Shown one piece after another: positions 22,609-36,477 of a stretch of 64,000 nt of DNA. Numbering within the stretch: the first letter of the stretch is position 1; each line of letters opens with the position of its first letter. Made by a program: the position numbers and the translations under genes. The notes under the pieces were generated by a model. The model worked only from the letters and a program-made list of their open reading frames with translations, was not told the DNA's origin and searched no databases. Source of the stretch: Syngnathus acus (lineage: Eukaryota > Chordata > Actinopteri > Syngnathiformes > Syngnathidae); the NCBI RefSeq assembly GCF_901709675.1, contig NC_051087.1:11239884-11303883 (forward strand). The letters run 5' to 3'.

Positions 22609-24583
22609 TGTGTTACTCCCTTGACTTTGTGAAATTTTGTTTGCCAACTCCTGGAGTCTCAAGCGAATCTATGGACCCAACCCAAAAGGTGTTCGAACAA
22701 TCAACAACATTCAGTTTTTTATGTCCACTGTCAAAGATGGATTTCAGTAATATGGATTATACTTAGAGGTTGGTTCAGGCCGTGTCTTCAATTTTTTCTT
22801 TCAAAAACAGCTTCACCACTCCGTTTTGTTGTGTTCATGAGCTGAACAAAATACCTTGACACATTGGCATGCTACAGATAGATTCTACTGTCATCGCATC
22901 AGGTCTGTGACCTAAGATCAGTAGTTACAGTGTCATTTTGTTTACACCACACCTTTTGATATCCGTGCTCTTAAAGTCATCCAAACAGGCCCCATAAAGC
23001 AAAGGATACTCGTCATTGCCGTACTTTTGGTGCCCTGTTTCCTCTGGCATGATTACAGTGAAGAATGGATATTGATCTTTTTTTTTAACAGTCTTTTGCG
23101 CAGCAGCTGCTTGTGAAAGGTGCACGTGAAATTAGATGAGGTATATTGGTAACCGTGTTAACCGCTCATGGTCTGACAAAAGTACTTGGTCACACATCTT
23201 ACCACCATTTACAAATGCTTGGTATGTCTGTTTGGCAAATGCTTTCGCCAATGTTAATGAATCAATGGCGATAAGAAAAACTATTTGCGACAAGTAAAAC
23301 AATTTGCAAACATGTTTGCAAGTTATTACGACCCCTGACAAAATGTGAAATTTGCTACATTCGCAAGCATTTGCCATTCAGTGAAATACAGGCTTTACAT
23401 TCTCAACCACATACCTCCAATCATCTCCTGTGTTGAAGGCTACTCTTATGAATGCACATTTTCTTTACGACCTTGTCATCCATCACAGGCTACAAATTGA
23501 TTGCTTTGAGAACATGTCATTTCAAGTGAAACTGTGCCAATTCCGCTCACTCTCAATTCTGTTTGTCTTTGAACGTCACTTCTCACACTGGAAACCTACC
23601 TCTGGAGCACATGTTTTGCTGCTCCTCTGTTCCTCTCTTTCTGTCACCTCCCCCACCTTTTAATGTTATTACAGGTAGTAAGAGTCCAGCAAAGGGGTAG
23701 GGGGAGCGAGACAGAAAGAGCAGAGATAAGGCAGAGTGGAAGGCAAGAGGAATATGGGGAGAAAGTTAAGCAGTAATGTAATCTTGCTGGGAGAAGTGTG
23801 GTAATACATCACCTGCCACAGTTAATAAAATGCCATGACACATTGGCTTCAGACAGGGAAGAAAGGTTAACTGGAGTCTCAAATAAATATATTTCAACAA
23901 GCACAGGTGGAGGAGATGAAGCCTTGGCTCACATATGTGCACTTGCACATAACATCGAGAACATTTGCACATTTGTGCGTAAAGTAGACCCACAAGCTCG
24001 TAAAAGACTCAAGGACAGTTCAAGCAGACTCGCGAATATGCTTGGTCGGCAAAATACATCATCATCGTCAACTTGTAACAAATACTGTCCAGCCGTGTAT
24101 CTGCATATACAGCATACACTAACACTTACATTCTAACGTGGACAAAATTGCAGTGAATTTCTTATGAAGCTTTCACAACACCACACCTAACCATAAATGT
24201 TTTTTCTTTGTTTTTTGGTATTTTCATATCCCTGTGTTTCCCTGCTTTACTCTCGCTCAATTTCTTTCTTCCCTTTTAACAACATCCACTTTCCACTTCT
24301 CTTTCCAGCGTCAGGACCATATCTCTCTCCAACTAGTTCTGTTGCCCCAAGGATATCTGCCCTCCTACGTGGCTTCATCTCATCCCTCTCTCTAGCTCCA
24401 TTTATTTATATCAATGAGCAAAAAGTCATCTTTTCATCTTCCTCCAGATAAACAGACTCTGCCTGTGGACGAGGAGAGAAGAAAGGGAAAGCAGAGCAGA
24501 GGAACATTCTCAATCCATAAATTTAACCGTACCAAGCAGTGGGAATATTATATAAACACTGTCCTTTAAGGGAAATAATCATT
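22609..24583. other. Intergenic, no gene seen
   Basis: No coding family recognised. The open frame at 23798-24136 (112 codons) lacks any family resemblance. A purine-rich patch lies around 23680-23770. Confidence 0.5.
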
Positions 24584-24919
24584 GTGTTTTGGTCCTAGTA
24601 AAAGGATGTTCCTACTCCAAACAGTCCAACTGAATACCAACTTTATACTGGAGAAGTACACTACCAGCATTTACAAAACAAGATGTTACACGCCAAACTG
24701 GCCTCAAACCATTTGGAAAGATTGAAAATAAATAAAAATAAAATAAAGTACCTGAAATAAAAAAATGTTTTGGTCCTTGTAAAAGGATGTTCCTACTCCA
24801 AACAGTCTAACTGAATACCAACTTTATACTGGAGAAGTACACTACCAGCATTTACAAAACAAGATGTTGCACGACTGGCCTCAAAGCATTTGAAAATAAA
24901 GTACCTGTAATAAAAAAAT
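24584..24919. repeat. Tandem duplication of a ~180-bp unit
   Basis: Copy 1 (24584-24765) and copy 2 (24766-24919) both begin TGTTTTGGTCC and share GTAAAAGGATGTTCCTACTC and ACCAACTTTATACTGGAGAA. Copy 2 is about 28 bp shorter, through deletions in the AAATA-rich end. The high identity suggests a fairly recent local event. Confidence 0.85.
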
Positions 24920-24968
24920 AAAATACTTGCAGTACATATACACACACATGTATGTATGTATATATACT

Positions 24969-25013
24969 CTCTCACACACACACACACACACACGCACAAG
25001 CACGCACACACGT

Positions 25014-25080
<67 letters not shown>
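24969..25080. repeat. (CA)n microsatellite with CG interruptions
   Basis: About 110 bp of CA dinucleotides, interrupted by GCACAAGCACG and CGTGCG blocks, followed by a TA-rich stretch. The open cysteine/valine and histidine/threonine frames over it are artefacts of the repeat. Confidence 0.9.
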
Positions 25081-25086
<6 letters not shown>

Positions 25087-25130
25087 CGTATATAACTATA
25101 AATACATATAGACATACATATTCATATACA

Positions 25131-25434
25131 TACACTACCGTTCAAAAGTTTGGGGTCACAAAATTGTTTGGGTGACCCCAAACTTTTGAACGGTAGTGTA
25201 TATATTTATTTAGATAATTATTTATAGATTATATATATAATCTTCTGTGTAAAAAATCTTATAATATATATGTATACTTATATTCATAGATTATATATAA
25301 TCTTATACAAATATAAGATATAATTTATAATATTTAATTCATAATATTTTACTACAATAATATTTACACTACCGTTCAAAAGTTTGGGGTCACCCAAACA
25401 ATTTTGTGACCCCAAACTTTTGAACGGTAGTGTA
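25131..25434. mobile_element. 304-bp fold-back element: two 70-bp palindromes in perfect inversion
   Basis: Units 25131-25200 and 25365-25434 are each near-palindromes with 29-bp arms starting TACACTACCGTTCAAAAG and a 12-bp centre. The second unit is the exact reverse complement of the first over all 70 bp. Between them is 164 bp of AT-rich DNA. The arm matches the terminal-repeat style of fish Tc1/mariner-related MITEs, and the ends begin and finish with TA. No coding capacity. Confidence 0.8.
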
Positions 25435-28400
25435 TATCAATAGGAAATGTTATACATGTAAGTGCATATATTACCTGATTTATTTGAGCACAGTGAAGCA
25501 ATATGATGTTTATCGCTATCACTGCACGTACTATTTGCAACATTCGGCACATTTAATTGAAGAGTATGCTATGTATAAATATGCATTAATTACTTCTTGG
25601 CCAGGCTGATTTTTATGTATTCTAGTAATCAACACCGGACCATGTTGAGCCTCTGATGAAACTTACTTTATCACCTGCAATCATCTCTGCTACAATAGAT
25701 TATCACTCACAACAGTAGATCATGGGATGATGACTATATATGTATGGGTAACCTGTCAACATAAGCCTCACAGTTAACTCCAAGGAGACCTGTTGAGGTA
25801 TTTATTTGTCGTATATCACCGCATAGATTTTCCACCCGAGCTTGGAACTTTCAGAGTTAGTTTTGACCATGGCAACTACCACAAGTTGAAGTCTGCACAC
25901 ACTTCATCACCAAGCCTGACAAGATTTATGAATAATTTAGCATTTGAATTCATGGCTTCCAATGATTGAATGGGAAGTTCTATCGCAGAATTGATATAAT
26001 AAGTTGTCGAATTCTTACATAGGCAGAGTATTTTTTGATATACTATGCAAAGTCGGTTGGAAGATGGATCATCTTACCGCCGGCGTTGATGATGTAGCAA
26101 CACTCTCCTGAAGGCATCCACCTGTGGTGCTTCATCTCATTAAATGGACTCTCATGCTGTTTTGGTTGTCTCTGTATACTACTACTCTATATATTAAAAA
26201 GGTGTGCACTTAGCATTTTAGCCTGGTCATCCTCAAAGTGGGATTCCCACCATATGTCGTTCCATCTCAAGGTTTCTTCTTTTTTTCATCAAATAAGATC
26301 TTGAGATTTTCTTTGCCTGGTTGGAGGGTTTCGATCGAGGGATGTCGTAAATATTTGTCAACTGTGCATATGTGAAATCCTTTTGAAGCTCTTTTGTGAA
26401 AAGCTATACAAATAAACTTGTTACTCCAATCTGACTTCCCATTGTGACTGACTTGTGTTTTTGGTGGCTATGAAAACCTCACACTGTGACATGTGATGGC
26501 CCTGTTCTTCGGTGGTTTGTGTGTGGGGGGGCGACATTTGTTTTAGGAGCAAAGCACACATTCATCCCGAACTGAAGTGATAACAAAATAACAAGCACTT
26601 CTCACAAGGTTGCTGCAATAGTCTAAGATGGAAGGTGGAATGGGCTGGAACACCTTTAGTATTTCCATTCAGCAGTAAGCTTTTGTTGGATATGGAAACT
26701 GCTTAGAGGCAATAGTGTGTGTCACGGAATTGGGGCGAACAAGACCAAAGCAAGTAAAGAGATGGTGATCTTATTAGCGTGCTGCTGGGACTGTGATTAA
26801 ATCCCATTGTCTAAAATAAGGGTACTTTTACACCCAAAACTCCATTGCAAAGGAAAAAAAAAAACGTTTTTTTGTCTTTCAATTTTGTTCTTCACAGGTT
26901 TTACTCTTGGTCAATTCCACTCAGAGGTGTAGAGAGAATTTTGGTACTGGGCTGGAGGGATGATCAAGCTTATGCAAACGACACTATAACATGCGAGTTG
27001 CATGGTCCCAGTGCTTCCCTGCCTTGTAATCAATCGTACAACAAATCCTGTAAGAATAGTGTTTACATGAGTACCAGATAGGATCGTTTCTATGTCTGGC
27101 TTGTGAGATTCATCTGCCATGCTGAGTTGATGAACTTTTGTGTCTCTCATTCAGAGTTTTGGCTGCGAGATACTATGTGAAGACAGTGGAGGGGACAGGT
27201 CATGGTGTTTATTAATCTGAATAGCACCCAGTGCTATCTGCACCCATGACAACACTGTCAAAACAATCTCTATGGACACAGATCAGCAAAAAACAACTGG
27301 AAATTCTGTAATATACATGCCATTGATGCTATGAGCTGATTGGCCAGAAAAAAGATGCAATTTTATCGTTTTTTTTCTGTTTAGAACTGTCACATAAACA
27401 TCTCCCAAAACTTTTTTTTCACATTTTTGTAGCACTAATCGCACTTTGACAGTTCCTATCATCATGTCAGTCACTCCATTTATGTAGTCACATTTCCTCT
27501 TTTTATTTTTTTTTTACTGTCGACAGACTTCACTGGAGTTCACATCATCTGTCTGTATGTCTCACACTCATTCATTTTTGGTTTTCATTGGCTCTACAGC
27601 TGATTCATCTTATCTCTTGAGAAGCCATCAAAGCGTTGTCACAACGCCTCCTCACATTCATCCTAAATCCCAAGCCAGTGCCAATGCTGTCAACTTGTTA
27701 CCAACTGTGTGCATATGCAAGCTAAAGGACCTCAAATATATTTGATAGAAATACCATCTAGAAATTTTCATGGTGTTTTACCTGAAAATAATTTCTTTTT
27801 AATCAACTTCAGTAACTATTCCTCTTGTAGTGCAAATGCCACATTGTGCTTGTAAATCTTAATTAAAGGATGAAATAATATTTTGAACAGTCATTCATTT
27901 GGGCACTGCTAAGCTAAGAGCTCCATGTCTGGCTTTATGCCAACTACTGCAGTAGTGTTGGTCAGTCGAAACAAACTTTAACGTCGCTAAACATCTGGCA
28001 CCTATGACTAATTACTACCAAAATTCATATTTGATAGTGACGATTGATCACTTTTTACAGACACTAGGGGCCAACAGAACGTGCACATCCCTATTACAAT
28101 GCTTGACTTATGATGTAGTCTGCCTGATGTGTAAAAAAAATTAAAATCTCCACACATAATGACCGTCATCAAGATGTGCTGAATGTAGTCATAAAAAAAC
28201 GCATTAAGTCATTACAGAGTTTTTCAAAAGGGGGAGGGGGATTTTAGCATTGAGATCATTTTCACATAAGTGCTAAAGTTCAATGTCCCTTTACGGCTGA
28301 GGCTCCATGTGATGTCTGTCACAATGCCCTATCAAAATAGCAGGGTTTTATTTTCTTTTAATTTTTATGTGGAATAGTTTCTGGGCTGAGCAGCAAATCA

Positions 28401-31400
28401 GATGGGTCAACGATTTGAATTTGGTTAAGATGTAGAGTTTTCTAGCCAGATGGCTCATCAGGTAGTCTGAGGTTGTCATGAAATGACCCCGAACTAATGT
28501 TTGATCAACTTTTCTCTCTCTGATCTGCCTACATCAGTATGTCATCGCTGATGCTGTTTCCCCTGAAGCACACACATTTGAAACCTCCTAGCACAACACA
28601 AACCCACACACGCACGCACGCACACAAACACACACACACACGCTTTGTACGTCGTGTGGAAAAGGTTGTCTCACCTTTCAGCACATTTTCCTGTCTTATT
28701 AATATGCCTTACTGCTAAAAGGCAAGAAGGGAAAATGTCTCATTTAAATTTGGAGCGGCGATGAAAAAGATGTGAGGTTCCATTAAAGGTATGTCTCTCT
28801 CATCATGACACACACATGAGTACACACTCACACACAAATGTGCACACTTTTGCAATGTTCCGTGCTGGGTTACATGATCCAGTGATTAAACGGGATAGTG
28901 GTGAATTGCAGTCTAGGCACGTTCATCGCAAACCTGACATTTCAACTTCTTGGTTCTTCTCTAATCTAGTGTCTGCAACATAGTATTAACTCCCTAGTGG
29001 AATATATTAAGAATCTCCTCAAAGTCTCCTATAAAGATATATTTTTAACGATTGTTTTTCATCTTTAATTCCAAATTAAGATTAGTTTGTTTATTTTCTA
29101 CATCATCTTTTACTCTCATCAGCTTTTAATGTCCACAATACCGGATCCTCCGCGATGTATCACTACTCGCACAGAATTATTAGTTCACTTGTCCTTATCT
29201 GGACACATTGCTCCTTTCCAAATAACTTAGATTTGTCTCGGCATTATTAACCTGAGAAAAGCATCAATGTGATAAGACAATGCTGTCTGTAAAGTCTTGA
29301 TAACAGTAGCAAGATAATTTCATAAATTATTTTCTGAGACGCTGGCTGGTTAACAGTTCCTTTAACTTCACAGGACTTTGAGGCTGCATTTTGTTTCAAA
29401 TGTACTATCTCTTGTACTTTTACAACAAATTAGATTCACAGTTTTGATTTTCATTTGGAATTTTGCCAGTCACAAGTCATGATAGCATTAAGAGTTCCAC
29501 AAAAAAACACAAAAGCAGTTTCTGATCCCATTTAAGAAGCAAATTGAAAGAAAAACAAATTCTTGCCAAAGATGCCCACATTAATTTATCAAAGTTCAAG
29601 CAAATAGGTACAATAGGCTCCATCTAATTCCTTGAAATTGTTACTACATACTGTAATTTGCCACAACACCTGTACTGCAGGACTCTTGCTACAATTAAAA
29701 CCATTAAAAAGAGGTGTGTTGTCATTCAAAAGAGTTTTTCACACTTTTTCAGGGCAACTGCCTTCATTGATTAAAATTAAACACAAATGAATATCTACTC
29801 AAACTTACAACTCCAACAGTAACTTTGGAACTTGAATTATTAGTAGAATACTTCAGTTTGACCTAGAACTCCAAAGAAAATATTGTTCAAATGACCTACT
29901 GAATAAGTGAATGTGAGACTTTGTGGAGGCATTGAACATCAGGGTGTTGATAAAAGCAGTTTATAAGTGCACTTCATTTGGCGTTTATCATGCTTACGCT
30001 GTAAAATAAATAAAATAATAAATAAATAAATAAAGACATGATACACTGACACCCCCCTCCCCCCAAAAGATCTGCAAAGCACCAAGGCCACAAAAAGTGA
30101 ACTGCGATTTACTGTTGCAAGGCAACACTGTACATGCATAGCAATGCCTAACTTAGCTTTAATTTTAAAGTTGACCCTCAAAAGCAATCCTCGTGGTGGT
30201 TGACTTGACGTTGAATTGAGGCTGCATAGACCGCACTCAAACTAACTGGCTGAGTTCCATTATTGTAGTGCGCAAAAGCTTGGTGATTCTTGAATTGGAT
30301 GCACTGGCGCACCACTTCAGTATTTGTATGTCTGAGCAAGCATTGCAGACTTCACCCACCAAGTTACTCATGGATCTCTTGTGGTTTCTCAAGGGCCATC
30401 AATGATCTGCTGACCATATTAAAAGCTGTAAACCCCTTCTGGTGAATAGTGATCTTGTGAGTAAAATAAATGGATTTACTAGTGTGTTTCATATTAAATG
30501 AGACAGGAAAACTAGAGACGGAATAGAAAACAGAATTTTTCTTCGTTCATAATTATCTCATGAGGAATAGATCATGATAAACCATTTAAAGTCACAATAA
30601 AGCCCAAGTTTTATTTTGAAAAACAAAAAGAAATAATTTTTACTTTTACTAGTCGATTTTTGTTATTTTGAAAAGAATACACATGCATCAGGTAGACTAA
30701 CAAAAAACACATACACCAATGCGTGCGCATATAAAGATGTGCACACACACACACACACACTAACACACACACACACACACACACATGCACACACACACGC
30801 ACACACACACACATACACATACAAGCAGGCTCACAAGTATGCATTCAGCCAACCACCCACACACCTCTGGTTATAGGAATTTATAACACCCGTTTGAATA
30901 TGAGCTCTCATCATTTTTCTTGTGACTGTTCCAGTTACTTTGATGCTCAGGCCACCACATTCTGTCATTCGTCGTAATATTATACATCTCCTCCTGCTCG
31001 AATCGGCTGGTTTGCTCTCACCCCAGATGTAAGGGAGGATGTAACGTTCTTTTGGTGTTCTGATTGTCAAGCTCCTCATGGTGTAAATACTACACACATC
31101 TTCATCGGTAGTTTATCCTCAGCCTTTTCTTCTGCTAACAAAAAAGTATGACCCTGGCTATGGCATACGCAAGAAGAAGAGAAGTAAGTTAAAATGTCTA
31201 ATGACTAAAAAGACTAAAATCTGGACATTCCTTGTCAAATCTGGCTTTGCAAGTATTCTCCCATCGATTTGACCACATTTGCTCTTTTGTGCGTCGGAAG
31301 CTGTAGTGAGTCAAGGTGAAACATTATACTGCACTTCAAGTTAGGAAGTATTATAATATTATCCATTATTGCGACAGACTTCCAGAAAGCTGTTTAGTGT

Positions 31401-34400
31401 TTAGAAACTGAACAAAAAATATTTTATTGGTTTGATCAAAGAGGCCCTACCTATGAGTGGCCAGTTCCAACAATTTGTATTTGATAATTCATTGATGGAA
31501 AATGTTGTTGCCAATCTTTGTTTGGCCATTTTGCTAACATTCAAACTTTTAGTTTGTGATCAAAATGCCATCTTAGTAGATTTATATACGTTATCTTCTG
31601 GAAAAATGTATACATGCAGTGACACTCTTTGTTAGATTGCAGCTTTAATATTATATTCTTTTTATTGATGCAAAGTGGTTGTGTGACAGTTGTTTGAGTG
31701 GTATTTTGTTTGACAAGAATAAATCAAATTCTTAAAGCATGAAAGATGTCAAAGCTAGCCCAGCAAGTTTTGGTGCTCAGTTTTTGAAAAGATTAGGCAA
31801 AGAATACTGTTTAAACTCTCAGATGAATCAGCTTGACAGGAATGTTGTGCCTGAAGGCGTTTAAAAACTTATGACAATGGCACTGTCTGCTCAAAGGGGA
31901 TTGAGAGTCAGATGCAAAGTAACAAGAATGTAAAGAAATGAACCAGAGGGTGAGTAAGCAGCGGACTAATCAAGTGAATAAATGAGCTCATAAGTGACTA
32001 TGCATCTGACTGATTAAGCCACCAAGCACTTAAGCCTTAGAATCAGTTGAGGTATTTTGTATGTTAATGTGGGAAAGAGGAAGGATAGTAGTGAATGTGG
32101 TGTGACAAGAAATAAGAAGGCAAGCTGGTGGTGACAAAAAGCGGAAGCTGGTTGGGGGAGAATGCTGGAGGGAGAGAGAGGTATAGTTGGAGGTGGATGA
32201 ACATGGGGAGCTGTGAGGAAAGAGCAAATCAGTGGGGTGTGGAGGAGAGATGGAGCGAAGGAGTGCGGGTGGCTGTGGAAGCCGGTGGTAATCAGAGGGC
32301 AGTGATGGGTGGTCAAGCTGTGCCTCTATGTGAGTGGGAGTTTGTGTGTGTGGTGGTGGGGTAGGGGGGTGTCTATGTGTGAGCAAACACCCACTGTGGT
32401 CAGTACTGTGACAGACACATCCCCAGTTCCTTTGCCCTCAAAGTGGGTTTCATTTTGCACATCTGTGAGTCTTAGTTTTCTTCCAAGGTGGCTCAATGGA
32501 TTTTCAGGCAGTTTTTCCCTCATCCTGATTGTTTTCTTGGTACTTCTGCTGGAGGTTCTCTACTTGCCGCTGAATAGAGCTAAAAATGATTGAATTACGC
32601 GTTCAGAGAACAAAAAATATAGTCTTAATTTAAAAATTTAAAATAACCTACTGACGCTGAAAATCAAGCATCATATTTGCTTCATAAAGCACTGTCATTT
32701 TTTGACACCTTTGTATGGTAGTGTTGGTATAAAGGTATAAGAAAAATCAATATACTTTCATCCCTATTTAACAAAGAGCGCCATTTTGTGGCTTCGATAA
32801 ATACAACAACTGGTTCATAACACATCTTGAAGCTTCATTCGCCCATTACTTTCCGATTTTGACTCAATGGTGTCCATCAGTGCAAGTGCTTTTTAATGGA
32901 AGTGTGTAATACTTTTTACTGAGCTAACTTTGACTTCACAGCACATCAAAACATTTTGTGAATTATAGTGTATTTTGGTGGTGATTGGACAATTATTATT
33001 TCTTGGTAGGCAGAACGACAGATGAGAAAGGGTATTTGTCTATATGTGCCCTGCAATTGTCACACGACCACTTCAGTGTACTCTCCTTTTGCACAAACTC
33101 AAATTGCATAGCCTTTGTTTATTGAATCAAGTGAGGTGTCAAACACAGACACTTTAGCCTTTGTTTTTGTATCCTGCGTGACCAATCCGTGCAGGCTAAC
33201 TGAAGCTACGATCACGAAATGTGCCATAAATATGGTATTTGATGGAAATTTGTGAAGTTGTCTGTTGCGAATAATGTGGCTTTATGGAGGATGTAAGGCT
33301 TGGTGTGGACAAACCTTTTTCCTGAAATACTTTTACTGGACCCTTGTTGAAGTAATAGGACCATTTTTGACGGAGTATGACATTTATGGGTCTGAAATGG
33401 TGAGTTGGGAATTTTGTGTTCTTTTGGGACTGTCTGACTTAAGTGCTGGTTGAGTCTAGTACAGTTGGGCATTATTAACATCTCCAGGAACCTTTTAACG
33501 GTATATCTCATGAGCAGGCAAGTGGCGAGGTGATGACGTAAATTACCTGGCTTGTTCTAAACATAGCAACTGTCCCTCATAGGGAACGCTGGAATGATAA
33601 GGAACAATTATATGACCCGTCCAAATATACAAGCAATGATTTATGTCGACTTAACAGTAAACATGCTGCTTTTCTACTCAATATTTCATTCCTTTGCAAT
33701 CAATCAAACAGATTTCCTGTATTTTCTGTATTTATATTGATCCACAGCAGTGTACATATGGATGATGTCCAATTTCCTCTTCAGAGTTCTATTATGATTG
33801 CATAAAATGTAGTTGAAAATGAGTATTGATCTTAATCCTCTACATTGGTATGGCTAGTGATTGAAAAACTAAGTAGCTTGGAATGTAGTCAACTGGTGAA
33901 ATCAATGAATTAGAAAATGCATCAAAATCGAGTTGCAAGATACATTGAATTAAGATTTACACACATGAAGTGTGATCATCTGTGCTATTGACTGCGATAC
34001 TCATTAATAAAATACTCTATAAGCGTGCAAACCTGGAGGATTGTTAACCAAAGCTGTCCTATTTTTCTTGCGATTCTCTTTTACTCACTGACTTTTAACT
34101 GCGTTGAAATCATCTCACTGTAATCATCATACTACTGCCTCTATGCGTTTGGGTTGTTTCCTTTTGCCACGATTCTTTGATGATTTCACCTTTCTTAACA
34201 GATTTCTGATTTCTTCTATTCCTTACATTCCTCGAACCAAATACAAGCTGTGGCTTACCAGTAACATTGCATCCGGAGACTCACGAGCAATCTTGTCTTG
34301 GATCAGTGGTATTCACCGCAACTAGTCGATAAGTCGCCTTTCCATATGTTGACAAATATGTGTGTGAGTGTCTGTGTGTTAACTTTAAAAATAACCGTCA

Positions 34401-36159
34401 ACATTTGCCAAACAAGCACCATTCGACATCCTTACACTTGTAATACAAGTATCCGTATCATCCATTTGCCCTTTTAATATTTGGTTATTAAATGTCAACA
34501 CAAATATCTCTTCGTCTTTGCAACACACACAAACACAAGCGAGGCTACTTTATATTCAGATCTTATTTTGGCTTTGGTTGCGATTAAATTCTTGGTCTCC
34601 GATGAGTGCGGATGTTTTCGTTTCTTCCCTTTGGCTGCCATGATCTGAATGAGACATGCGATCCTTGTTTTGGCTCAGCTACCCCTCACTTGCATAGCAT
34701 CGAGGAACATTGAGACACTGACTACAGGGTAAGATTAGGGCAATGCCTGCCAGCTCAACCTTTCTTAAGATCCACCTACATACGTTATACATAAGAGATG
34801 TTCACTTCTGTATGGTCACGTGGCAGTGATCTGTCTTGCACCGTGAAGAAAAAAACAACTGTTTTCATGTTTTCCTTGTAGTACTTATGATGACCAACAG
34901 GTGGCAAAGCCACTCCACGTTTTCACAGCGATTGGATCTGTCCCTGGTGCTGAATGTTAATCTGCCTGATCTGTTGCTTCAAAATTGAAGCAAGGGAGAT
35001 GAGAGCCCAGAATGGAGGGGATTTGAGCTATGTAAACAAAGAGAAAAAAAATGAATTGGAAAAGAGTCAGAAATAGGTTGGATTTAATGACAGGACAGGA
35101 ACAAATTTAGTAGAGTGGGGTTAATGGATGGAATTTAAAGTAACAATACAAAAACAGAAAAAGATAGGGAGTACAATATTGCAGGATGAAAAACATGATG
35201 GAGATATGAAATTCAATATATATTATATACTATCTATATATTAAATTAGGAAGAACACAATACAGGAAATCACTGCCAGTAGACATGCTGTGCAGACGGA
35301 CAAAAGAAAATAAGAAAATAGGGTGATTTTGACAAGGTGAGGAACGGTAAGGACAGCAAACGAGGATATGAGTATATACTCAGCCACTAGTGTGTAACAG
35401 TGGGAGCGGTGTTTATAGGTGTATGATGGACATTAAGTATCCATCTGGGTATGAGTGTGTCCCTGAGGATGCTGATAATATAATAAAAACAGCAGTATAG
35501 GATGCTTGACGCAGATAATTTCATTTATTCGATTACTTTTTACAAGAACACAGACTTTTTGTCACATCTCAGTCATCCTTGTGTGCATATTTGCTATTTA
35601 ATATCTTGCAATGAGCTGCTAATGGGGTGGTCAGACCAGGGGTTTAACTCACAGGGTGATCTCAGGGACAAATAATTTATCAGTTGGAAGCTTTTTACCA
35701 AATCAAAAAACGTTTAACATCATCGCCACCAACAATTGTGGTTGTATTTGAACACAATCCTTTTTGTACACTCATTGTCAAAACTAGTGGAGTGGATTTT
35801 TATCATACAACCAACATTGTCTTCCTTCCCTTGATAGAAAGGAAATCGTCAAGTGAAACCCGGCCTTATGGTTTATAGTCACAGTATAACACATCCTGGA
35901 TGGGGTGTATTGATTGAATATGCAAGAAGCCTTTCATAGGCTGAGAATCATTTAGTATGTCATGAATTAAAAAGTCTCACGTGCACACACCTGCTCACTC
36001 TGCTTTCAGGATTTACAATCAGTGCATAACCAATTCAATATAGCAGACACTTCCAAGAAGCCAGTTTGAAGCCTCATCATTCATACAACACGCCTCTCGT
36101 GTGCGAGTATGCTAAAATTGCTTGGCTCACCTCTTCTGTGTTTTATACCATTATTTGCT
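25435..36159. other. Gene-poor intergenic DNA, ~10.7 kb
   Basis: No gene recognised. Items seen: CA repeats at 28596-28640 and 30740-30812; a purine-rich stretch at 32050-32390 that produces spurious proline/serine/histidine frames on the minus strand; a minus-strand segment near 32510-32580 that could encode a short coiled-coil-like peptide; and a probable repeat tail at 26264-26430 ending in AAATAAACTTG. The remainder is AT-rich and unremarkable. Confidence 0.45.
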
Positions 36160-36265
36160 TGCACTGATAGTGTAGTGGTTCATGTGCCCAACTTTTGTGC
36201 AGGCAACCTGGGTTTAATAGCCACTCTATGACAGTGTGGATGTGAGTGTGAATGGTTTCCATAGT
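36160..36265 (+). mobile_element. tRNA-derived SINE fragment
   Basis: Reads TAGTGTAGTGGTTCATGTGC, then a worn B-box (GGGTTTAATAGCC), then CAGTGTGGATGTGAGTGTGA and ATGGTT. This order is characteristic of a widespread fish tRNA-derived SINE. The decayed B-box suggests it is inactive. Confidence 0.6.
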
Positions 36266-36477
36266 CGTACATTGACTTACAAGTTGAATTTGTTCTGTCA
36301 CCAAGATAGTAATTCCATAGACTATAGTAGACTAGACTATACCACACAACACTATACTATACCTTTCCACACTATACCACACCAAACCATACTACACCAT
36401 ACAAAATCAGGACACAGAACTTTTTTTCCTGGGACAATACAATGCGAACCACTGAATCCATCCACGATTTTTTTTTC

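Noticed and set aside
24793-25175. Cys/Val- and His/Thr-rich frames
   Set aside because: They are translations of the CA microsatellite.
32014-32386. 100- and 118-codon minus-strand frames rich in Pro, Ser and His
   Set aside because: They lie over purine-rich low-complexity DNA and have no domain or splice context.
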